A DNA stretch of 18,228 nucleotides from Ectothiorhodospiraceae bacterium (GTDB lineage: Bacteria; Pseudomonadota; Gammaproteobacteria; Thiohalomonadales; Thiohalomonadaceae), in assembly GCA_007125455.1 (NCBI GenBank), contig SLDE01000023.1:1-18228 (forward strand). The letters are read 5' to 3'. Positions 7,650-13,723 of the stretch are shown piece by piece. Both the position numbers and the translations under genes were made by a program. Within the stretch, counting starts at the first letter, position 1. Each line of letters starts with the position of its first letter. Under the pieces are notes generated by a model. That model was not told the origin of the DNA and ran no database searches. It worked only from the letters and a program-made list of their open reading frames with translations.

Positions 7650-7982
7650 TCAGAGCAAACCCGGCTCATTTTCATCATCCAACAACCTCAAGCCCTCACG
7701 CATACTCACGCGGGTATCACGCCGCTGCAGCAGCTTGCGCTGGGCCGGGGCCGGTAGGTCGGTAAAGTGGATCACATCCTTGTCCACCAGCAGGTCGATA
7801 AGGTCTTCCAACACGCGAACCAACTCAGTATCCGTGGCCGCCAGGGCATCCCTACCGCTTTGCTGCTGCTCAAGAAAAGCCTTAATTTCTTGACTATCAT
7901 CATCAAGTTGTTCATCAAAGCCCTCAACAACCACCTTGCTGACGGCCTCCAAATGACCCTCGGCATCGCGTTTCACATACAT
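7650..7982 (-). CDS. Conserved small protein often mislabelled tryptophan synthase beta-like
   Basis: The 110-residue product reads MYVKRDAEGHLEAVSK at its start and ELVRVLEDLIDLLVDKDVI then DLPAPAQRKLLQRR later. I recognise this layout from a short conserved gammaproteobacterial family that databases often call tryptophan synthase subunit beta-like. It has none of the PLP-binding fold of TrpB and the label should not be trusted; the function is unknown. It is acidic, soluble and mostly helical. The ATG at 7982 has GGGGAG 5 bases upstream; an in-frame GTG at 7988 overlaps that Shine-Dalgarno and is less likely. It sits between two secreted-protein genes on the same strand, just past the terminator of the first, with little room for its own promoter, so it may depend on read-through. 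A chaperone-like or regulatory role is speculation. Confidence 0.85.
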   Translation of the reverse strand: MYVKRDAEGHLEAVSKVVVEGFDEQLDDDSQEIKAFLEQQQSGRDALAATDTELVRVLEDLIDLLVDKDVIHFTDLPAPAQRKLLQRRDTRVSMREGLRLLDDENEPGLL

Positions 7983-8000
7983 AAGCACTCCCCTTAAACG

Positions 8001-8030
8001 AAAAAAGCACCTACCCCGAAGGGTAGGTGC
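8001..8030 (-). terminator. Strong rho-independent terminator after the 369-residue protein gene
   Basis: On the - strand a perfect 10-base stem GCACCTACCC/GGGTAGGTGC closes a TTCG tetraloop (8007-8030) and is followed by six T (8006-8001). It begins 27 bases after the stop codon at 8058. It should separate the 369-residue gene from the 110-residue gene downstream, apart from read-through. Confidence 0.92.
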
Positions 8031-8057
8031 GTTTTAGCTCACATGACTTGCACCGGA

Positions 8058-9167
8058 TTACTCGATATCAGGGGTATCGATATCGATAAACTGCGTGAAG
8101 CCAACTCCACTATTGCCCTGATCTGCAAACTCATCTGAGTTCTGCGCATTATTATTGCCACCAGAGTTGCCCGGAGCATCTTGGTCACCATTGCCGTGGC
8201 CATTGTTCTGGTTGTTGCCACCAGAGTTGCCGCCCTGGTTACCACCGGAGCCACCCCCCTGATCACCGTCACCACTCTGGTTGGGGTTATCCGTACCGTC
8301 ACCACCTGGCGTACCACCGGCATTGTTGTTATCACTACCCTGACCAGGGTTAGTGCCATCACCCAGACCCGAACGGCTACCACCATCATCGGAACCGTCA
8401 TCATCGTCGTCATCACCGATGGTGTCATCGTCGTCATCACCGATGGTGTCATCGTCGTCATCACCGATGGTGTCATCGTCGTCGTCACCGATGGTGTCAT
8501 CGTCGTCGTCACCGATGGTGTCATCGTCGTCATCACCGATGGTGTCATCGTCGTCATCACCGATGGTGTCATCGTTGTCGTCACCGATGGTGTCATCGTC
8601 GTCGTCACCGATGATGTCGTCGTCGTCACTAACAATAGTATCGTCATCATTATCGTCGACGATTGTCAGCAAGTCATCCTCTTCCGTCGGCAATACATCT
8701 TCGCTGAACAGCGCCTGCGCACTCGCTACCGTAGCTGCGGGCAGTGGACCTAGTTCAACGCCATCGACCGTCTCGTTCACACGCAACAGGCTGACGAAAC
8801 CGCCGCCTTCGCCACCTTCACCACCACCGGCACCGGCTGCTGTGGCATCCAACTCGTCAAGTAAATCACCATCGCCCTCCAGTGCAGCCAACACGCTGGC
8901 CAGGGTCGGATCCATCACCTCACCATCGGCGAGTTCAGGCACCATGGCGCTGGCCAGTTCACTGTTCATGACCACGCTCTGGTTTTCGCTGACCATCATG
9001 GTCTCGCCATTACCGAAATCCAGCTCGACGCTGGCACCGCCCTGGGTCACCACGACCTCTCCAGCGTTGAGGGTATCACCCTCTTTCAGTGCGCGCATAT
9101 TGCCATCGGCATCGCGGGCAAAGGCTTCACCGCGAACGGCAAGAACTTCAGCAATTGGGGTACTCAT
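8058..9167 (-). CDS. Miniature LapA-type retained secretion substrate with poly-Asp repeats (369 residues)
   Basis: Residues 1-130 are a typical LapA retention module: MSTPIAEVLAVRGEAFARD, VELDFGNGETMMVSENQSV, MDPTLASVLAALEGDGDLLDELDA, then the LapG site TAAG (109-112) and a Gly-rich linker to FVSLLRV. The position and sequence of TAAG match the site cut in Pseudomonas LapA, between the two Ala. Residues 171-258 are tandem DDDDDTIG units, and residues 259-350 are low-complexity Gly/Asn/Asp with one RTX-like GGDGTDNPN. The end, GFTQFIDIDTPDIE, is hydrophobic-acidic as in type I secretion signals and resembles the sister protein's end. There is no Sec signal. AAGGAG lies 7 bases before the ATG. 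It follows the exporter genes and a LuxR-type regulator and is the better match of the two to a LapG substrate. No adhesin, lectin or enzyme domain is visible, so its outside function is unknown. Confidence 0.9.
   Translation of the reverse strand: MSTPIAEVLAVRGEAFARDADGNMRALKEGDTLNAGEVVVTQGGASVELDFGNGETMMVSENQSVVMNSELASAMVPELADGEVMDPTLASVLAALEGDGDLLDELDATAAGAGGGEGGEGGGFVSLLRVNETVDGVELGPLPAATVASAQALFSEDVLPTEEDDLLTIVDDNDDDTIVSDDDDIIGDDDDDTIGDDNDDTIGDDDDDTIGDDDDDTIGDDDDDTIGDDDDDTIGDDDDDTIGDDDDDTIGDDDDDDGSDDGGSRSGLGDGTNPGQGSDNNNAGGTPGGDGTDNPNQSGDGDQGGGSGGNQGGNSGGNNQNNGHGNGDQDAPGNSGGNNNAQNSDEFADQGNSGVGFTQFIDIDTPDIE
8394..8657 (-). repeat. 24-base tandem repeat coding DDDDDTIG
   Basis: Eight TIG units with 24-base period, preceded by degenerate copies (TIVS and IIG variants) on the N-terminal side, encode an unbroken acidic stretch. 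Several units are identical at DNA level, with synonymous changes in Asp codons in others; one carries Asn in place of Asp. Recent copy-number change is likely. Confidence 0.95.
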
Positions 9168-9259
9168 GATCGTGCTCCTTATCTGTTACCGGACAGGGCC
9201 GGCACTGCAATCGATTCGTTGTCTTTCCAAGCGGCGAACCCTCGTCGCTATGCCTTCAA

Positions 9260-9268
9260 TGTATAACA
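9260..9268 (-). promoter_or_regulatory. Possible extended -10 promoter for the 369-residue protein gene
   Basis: TGTTATACA on the - strand fits an extended -10 (TGn then TATACA). No good -35 was found. Initiation near 9253 would give a leader of about 86 bases, similar to those predicted for the 435-residue protein gene and the TolC-like gene. The gene may also be read through from the exporter operon, since I see no terminator after the LuxR-type gene. Confidence 0.4.
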
Positions 9269-9384
9269 GGGATGAGGGGGACACTATTGGACTGATGGAC
9301 AGGTTCACTCCAGGGCGCTCCAAATTATTCTGGCTGCGTCAGATTGGGCACTCCAATCCGTACTCACGAATACTTAGTTGTGCC

Positions 9385-10005
9385 CTATAAGGGGAGCTTG
9401 TCGGTAGTGGTGGCAGCCAAGCGCAGCGCCAGATGGAGGCGATCTCGTACATTCAGCTTTTTGAAGACCGCAGCCAGATGGGCCTTTACCGTGCGCTCGG
9501 TAATATCAAGGGCGCGGGCGATCTCTTTGTTGCTCTTACCCTCCACCACGGCATTGGCTACCTCCTGCTCTCTCGTGGTCAGGGCAGCCATCAGCAGGCT
9601 GCGATCCTCTACCGGCTCGGTGGCGGGCAGCTTACTGGCGGCAACCACCAACTGCTTCATCAGCTCACTGCCCACCCAGTGCCCACCCTGCGCCACCACC
9701 GAGGCGATCTGCTGCAGCAGTACCGGGGCGCAATAGGCGTGGGCGTAGCCACGGGCACCGAGATCAAGCGCTCGCGCAGCCTCAGCCACCCCCGGTGTCA
9801 ACGAGAGCACAACCACCCGAACACCCGCCTGGGCTAACTGCTCCAGGGCTTGTGACCAAGCGGGCAAATCGGTGCTCAGCCAGACGGTCTTTCCCTCAAG
9901 TTCGTCCAGCCCTGGCAACTCACTGATCAGCCGCAGTTCCCCAAATGCCTCAACCCAGCGGGCATGTGGCTCGCTGCGTGGGCTAACGAAGATCGCTTGT
10001 TCCAA
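9385..10005 (-). CDS. LuxR/NarL-type regulator with a degenerate receiver domain
   Basis: The C-terminal part (about residues 140-196) is a clear LuxR-type HTH: LTTREQEVANAVVEGKSNKEIARALDI, then ERTVKAHLAAVFKKLNVRDR. The N-terminal 120 residues keep a receiver-like outline (VVVLSL, LDLGARGYAH, LLQQIASVVAQGG) but lack the usual residues: the acidic pair is missing (FVSPRS), the phospho-Asp position in WLSTDLP looks like Ser, and the lysine after GARGY is gone. It is therefore probably not controlled by ordinary phosphorylation. I prefer TTG 10005, which has AGGAGG 7 bases upstream; a GTG at 10011 is only 1 base from that site. It starts 20 bases after the adaptor gene, inside the secretion operon and just before a substrate gene, so local control of substrate expression is a fair inference. 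No partner histidine kinase is present. Confidence 0.88.
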   Translation of the reverse strand: MEQAIFVSPRSEPHARWVEAFGELRLISELPGLDELEGKTVWLSTDLPAWSQALEQLAQAGVRVVVLSLTPGVAEAARALDLGARGYAHAYCAPVLLQQIASVVAQGGHWVGSELMKQLVVAASKLPATEPVEDRSLLMAALTTREQEVANAVVEGKSNKEIARALDITERTVKAHLAAVFKKLNVRDRLHLALRLAATTTDKLPL

Positions 10006-10025
10006 TGTCACTCCTCCTAATGTTT

Positions 10026-11447
10026 TTAGCGCTCAGTCAGCGCATTCGCCTTGGCGCGTAGCACCGGCTTGAGGATATATTCCAGCAGGGTCTTTTTCCC
10101 GGTCATGATATCCACCTGCGCCATCATGCCGGGGATGACCGGATTATCTTCACCAAAACCGGTATCTTCGGTACGGACCCGCACCAGGTAGTAGCTATCG
10201 CCACGCTCATCGGTGATCGCGTCGGCGCTGATATGCTCTACCTCGGCCTCCAGCCCGCCGTAGATGGCAAAATCGTAGGCAGTGAGCTTGACCACTGCCC
10301 GCTGGCCCGGGCGCAAAAAGGCGATATCCCGTGGCGATATCTTCGCCTCCACCATCAACTGGTCATCCATGGGCACCAGCTCAATGACCTCACGGCCTGG
10401 CTGCACCACCGCACCACGGGTGGTGACGTTGAGGCGCTGAATGGTACCGCTCACCGGGGCGCGGATCTCCGCATGTGTCACCCGATCGCGTAGGCCGACA
10501 CTGCCCTCGGTCAGGGTAGCCAGCTCCGTCAGGGTGGCGGAAAGCTCATTACGCAGACGGTTGTTGAAGCCATGGCGGATATCTTCGATCTTCTGCTCCG
10601 CTTCCTGGATGGCAGAGCGGACTCGTGATATCTGGGCCCTGGCTTGATCCCGATCGCCTAACGCCCGCGAGACATCGCGCTCCAAGCGTAGCACCTCGAC
10701 CTCGGAGATCGCCCCGGTGCCGAGCAATGGCCGGGTCAATTCCAGCTCTCGGCTGCCAAGATCGTAGCTACGGGTTGCCTGGATCAGCCGCGCTTGGATC
10801 TCATTCAATTCTTGCAGACGTTGTTCCCGTTGCTCGCGCGCTATGGAGATTTGTGATTCCCGTTCTTCCAACAGGGACTGATAATGGCGACGTTCGTGTT
10901 CGATGACCGCCGGTGCCTCATCCCTGACCTCCTGCGGAGCAACAAACTCATGCCCTTCGACCAGGGCCTCCAAACGGGCAGCACGGGCAAGCAGTGCGAG
11001 GTATCGGGCATGGTTCTCACGCAGATTGGAAATGAAGCGCGTGGGGTCGACCCGCATCAAGACCTCGCCTTCCCTCACCACCTGCCCCTCCTTGACCAGG
11101 ATCTCCTGTACCACACCGCCATCCACCGACTGGATCACCTGCAGCTGTGAGGCGGGGATAACACGTCCGCTACCGCGGGTGATTTCGTCCAATTCGGCAT
11201 AGGCGGCCCAAACCAGCAGTGCAACCAGGCTCACCGCAACAGCGTATAGCAGCATACGGGCACGGATCGGCTGTTGCTGAATACGGGCCCAGTCGGCATC
11301 GTTGCCCCACTGGCTACTGTCATGCTGAGAGCTGCCCAACCAACGGCCAAACAGCTTTTCAAGCCACGGCGTCCCCACCTTGCCCGCCTTGCGGCTGAGC
11401 TTGCCGACGCGCTTGAACCCCTCTTGGGTCGCTGGATCGTATTTCAT
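10026..11447 (-). CDS. lapC: LapC-like type I secretion membrane-fusion (HlyD-family) adaptor
   Basis: This 473-residue protein bridges the ABC exporter and the outer-membrane channel in a type I secretion system. It has a cytoplasmic N-terminus of about 63 residues, one membrane helix (about 64-83, MLLYAVAVSLVALLVWAAYA), a first lipoyl half (GSGRVIPASQLQVIQSVDGG through VKEGQVVREGEVLMRVD), long periplasmic coiled coils (about 150-310), the second lipoyl half with AEIRAPVSGTIQRL, and a C-terminal beta-barrel (VKLTAYDFAIYGGLEAEVEHIS). Length and order are typical of HlyD/LapC. Its ATG overlaps the exporter stop in an ATGA, so the two are translationally coupled. The name lapC rests on the complete Lap context; sequence alone only proves an HlyD-family adaptor. 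Confidence 0.95.
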   Translation of the reverse strand: MKYDPATQEGFKRVGKLSRKAGKVGTPWLEKLFGRWLGSSQHDSSQWGNDADWARIQQQPIRARMLLYAVAVSLVALLVWAAYAELDEITRGSGRVIPASQLQVIQSVDGGVVQEILVKEGQVVREGEVLMRVDPTRFISNLRENHARYLALLARAARLEALVEGHEFVAPQEVRDEAPAVIEHERRHYQSLLEERESQISIAREQREQRLQELNEIQARLIQATRSYDLGSRELELTRPLLGTGAISEVEVLRLERDVSRALGDRDQARAQISRVRSAIQEAEQKIEDIRHGFNNRLRNELSATLTELATLTEGSVGLRDRVTHAEIRAPVSGTIQRLNVTTRGAVVQPGREVIELVPMDDQLMVEAKISPRDIAFLRPGQRAVVKLTAYDFAIYGGLEAEVEHISADAITDERGDSYYLVRVRTEDTGFGEDNPVIPGMMAQVDIMTGKKTLLEYILKPVLRAKANALTER

Positions 11448-13645
11448 GATGAAGACTTCCCTATGCGCCCATGGCGTAGCGCACTGATCACCTGCTCCTT
11501 GGGCCCATCAGCGACGACCCGACCGGCATCGAGGATGATGATGCGATCCACCAGCTCCAGCAGTGAGGTGCGGTGGGTAACCACGATCATGGTCTTCCCC
11601 TCGGCGATCTGTGCCAAACGGGCCTTGGTCTCTTCCTCGGTGGAGTGATCCATCGAGCCGGTGGGCTCATCCAGCAACATGATGGGGGCATCATTGATCA
11701 CCGCACGGGCAATGGCCACACTCTGGCGCTGTCCACCAGAGAGGGACTCACCCCGCTCGCCCACCTGCATCGACAGACCCCGCGGGTGGGAATCGATAAA
11801 ACGATTCAGGCCACTGGCGTTGACCGCCTTGAGCACGGTCTCGTCATCGGCCATCGGTGCGCCGATGACAATATTATCACGCAGGCTGCCATAGAACAGG
11901 GTGACATCCTGCGGCACATAGCCGATATTGCGGCGCAATTCGGCAGGGTCCAGCTGTCGTGAGTCGATGCCATCGATCAGGATACCGCCATCACTGGGCT
12001 GATAGAGCCCGAGGATAAGCCGCTCCACCGTGGTCTTACCGGAACCGATCCGCCCCAGGATCGCCACATGTTCCCCCGCTTCGATGCGAAACGAGACATC
12101 ATGCAGCGCGGTGCGCTCCTCACCAGGATAACGAAAGCTGACCGACTTGAACTCGATCGCCCCCTGAAACGCCGGGCGGCTGATAAAGCTACTCTCCTCG
12201 CCACGCTCTACTGGCTTTTCCATCACTCGATCCAGGGTATTGAGCGCGGTTTCGGCCTGATGGTATTGGGTTAGCAGACTGGCGGCGCGACTGATCGGGG
12301 CCATCGCACGGGAAGAGAGCAGGTAGCAGGCGATCAGCCCACCATGACTGAGCTGCCCCGCAACGATCAGGTAGACACCACCGAGGATCACCGCCACCGC
12401 TACGGTATGCTGCCCCCAGGTGGCAACCGAGGTGACCGAGGTGGAGAGCAGGCGCTGCTGGGCAGACTTGCGCGCCAGAAAGGCGGTGGCGTTTTCCCAG
12501 ATCCGCTGTACCCGCCCCTCGGCATTAAAGCTTTTGATCGACTCGATCCCCACCAGGCTTTCTACCAGCGAGGCATTGCGCCGTGCGGCAGCGCGGTGGG
12601 TGGTCTTGGCCAAATCATGCATACGCCGCTGCACCGTCATGGCATACAGCAGCACCACCAGGGCACCGATGATCACCGGCACCGCAAGCGGCAGCGCGAT
12701 ATAGGCAATCACCGCGATAAACAGCAGCACGAAGGGCAGGTCGACGAAGGAGATCACCGTCGCCGAGCCAATGAAGCTGCGCACCGACTCAAAGGCACCC
12801 AGATTGGAGGCAAAGGAACCCGCCGATGGTGGGCGCGCCTCCATACGCATCCCCATCACATGCTCCATCAGATTGGCAGACACACGCACGTCGGTTCGGC
12901 TGGCGGCCAGATCAACAAAGTAACCCCGCATCACCCGCAGGATCAACTCGGCCACCAATACCACGATGATCCCGGCGGTGAGTACCCACAGGGTCTCCAG
13001 GGCGTGATTGGGAACCACGCGGTCGTAGACATTGAGTACATACAGCGGCATCGCCACGGCAAAGAGATTGATCAACACCGCCGCCAGCAAGATATCCCGA
13101 TAGACACGGCGATTATCCGCCACGACACCCCAAAACCAGTGCCGCTCACGTTCCTTGGCCACCTCTTCGGTGCGGGCATCAAAGCGGAACTGTGGCCGCG
13201 CATAGATGACCCAGCCGGTATAACGCTGCTCCAGTCGTGCCAGCGGGATGTCCACCACCGCATCCCCCAGGATCGGAAAGACTACCTGGGCTTCGCCCTG
13301 AGCCTTGTCCACCCCCACCAGCATCGCCGCCTCATTGTCATCAAGCAGCAAGATCGCCGGTAACAACTCCGGGTTGCACTGAGTCAGTGGTTGCTCCACC
13401 AGGGTGCTGGTCAAGCCCACGCGACGGGCGGCACGGGAAAACAGAGAGGGAGAGAGTCGGCCACCTTCCAGCGGCAAACCCGACAGTAGCGCGTCAGCCG
13501 TGGTGGAGACACCATGGGAACGGGCCAGCAACAGCAATGCCTGCAAGAGGCTGTCGGATGGGGGGGGGGTACTGTGCTTTTCGGTAGCCTCCGTTTTTTC
13601 TACCGGTGGGTGTTCATCTTCCATAGGCTTGCGCCAGTCCTTCAT
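11444..13645 (-). CDS. lapB: LapB-like type I secretion ABC transporter with C39-like domain
   Basis: The 733-residue product has an N-terminal C39-peptidase-like domain (about 30-150) that lacks the catalytic Cys (LARSHGVSTT at that place), then an ABC exporter membrane domain (about 180-460) and a nucleotide-binding domain with Walker A GRIGSGKTT (531-539), signature LSGGQ (635-639), Walker B IMLLDE (655-660) and switch His691. The inactive C39-like domain is usual for exporters of large RTX/LapA-type proteins, which are secreted without leader cleavage. It uses ATP to push unfolded substrate through the adaptor and channel. The ATG at 13645 has no clear Shine-Dalgarno. A run of ten C in the coding strand falls in codons 26-29, early in the gene, where slippage would shut it off. 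Confidence 0.95.
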   Translation of the reverse strand: MKDWRKPMEDEHPPVEKTEATEKHSTPPPSDSLLQALLLLARSHGVSTTADALLSGLPLEGGRLSPSLFSRAARRVGLTSTLVEQPLTQCNPELLPAILLLDDNEAAMLVGVDKAQGEAQVVFPILGDAVVDIPLARLEQRYTGWVIYARPQFRFDARTEEVAKERERHWFWGVVADNRRVYRDILLAAVLINLFAVAMPLYVLNVYDRVVPNHALETLWVLTAGIIVVLVAELILRVMRGYFVDLAASRTDVRVSANLMEHVMGMRMEARPPSAGSFASNLGAFESVRSFIGSATVISFVDLPFVLLFIAVIAYIALPLAVPVIIGALVVLLYAMTVQRRMHDLAKTTHRAAARRNASLVESLVGIESIKSFNAEGRVQRIWENATAFLARKSAQQRLLSTSVTSVATWGQHTVAVAVILGGVYLIVAGQLSHGGLIACYLLSSRAMAPISRAASLLTQYHQAETALNTLDRVMEKPVERGEESSFISRPAFQGAIEFKSVSFRYPGEERTALHDVSFRIEAGEHVAILGRIGSGKTTVERLILGLYQPSDGGILIDGIDSRQLDPAELRRNIGYVPQDVTLFYGSLRDNIVIGAPMADDETVLKAVNASGLNRFIDSHPRGLSMQVGERGESLSGGQRQSVAIARAVINDAPIMLLDEPTGSMDHSTEEETKARLAQIAEGKTMIVVTHRTSLLELVDRIIILDAGRVVADGPKEQVISALRHGRIGKSSS
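13560..13569 (-). repeat. Homopolymer tract (G10 on +, C10 in the coding strand) in the exporter gene
   Basis: Ten identical bases encode the Pro run in STPPPSD at residues 26-29 of the ABC exporter. A tract of this length in GC-rich DNA is a plausible slippage site; loss or gain of one base would truncate the exporter at its N-terminus. It is also a common place for sequencing error, but the frame is intact here. Confidence 0.9.
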
Positions 13646-13671
13646 CCATATACGCGGTTTAACAACATACA

Positions 13672-13698
13672 GGCTGCCCCCCTATATTGAGGGCAGCC
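13672..13698 (-). promoter_or_regulatory. Intergenic hairpin between the TolC-like and ABC exporter genes
   Basis: A perfect 8-base inverted repeat (GGCTGCCC/GGGCAGCC, 11-base loop) stands 25 bases after the TolC-like stop and 26 bases before the exporter ATG. No T run follows it on either strand, so it looks more like an mRNA-processing or stability element, or a weak attenuator, than a full terminator. Confidence 0.55.
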
Positions 13699-13723
13699 CG
13701 CTACCATGACAGGCGAGTGAACG

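Noticed and set aside
7650..7982. Tryptophan synthase beta subunit
   Set aside because: The 110-residue protein has none of the PLP-lysine or phosphate-binding motifs and is about a quarter of TrpB length; the label is an inherited misnomer.
6716..8657. Regular short repeats that might be CRISPR arrays
   Set aside because: The units are directly adjacent, without unique spacers, and encode in-frame acidic peptides; no cas gene is present.
8058..9167. RTX toxin or full RTX adhesin
   Set aside because: Only one nonapeptide-like stretch (GGDGTDNPN) is seen, with no array and no toxin domain.
8353..9390. 345-residue + strand ORF rich in Ser
   Set aside because: Shadow of the 369-residue gene; composition follows from the repeat and it lacks a start signal.
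12344..13363. 339-residue His/Arg-rich + strand ORF opposite the exporter gene
   Set aside because: It is antisense to a conserved ABC exporter and has the composition of a GC-rich shadow frame.
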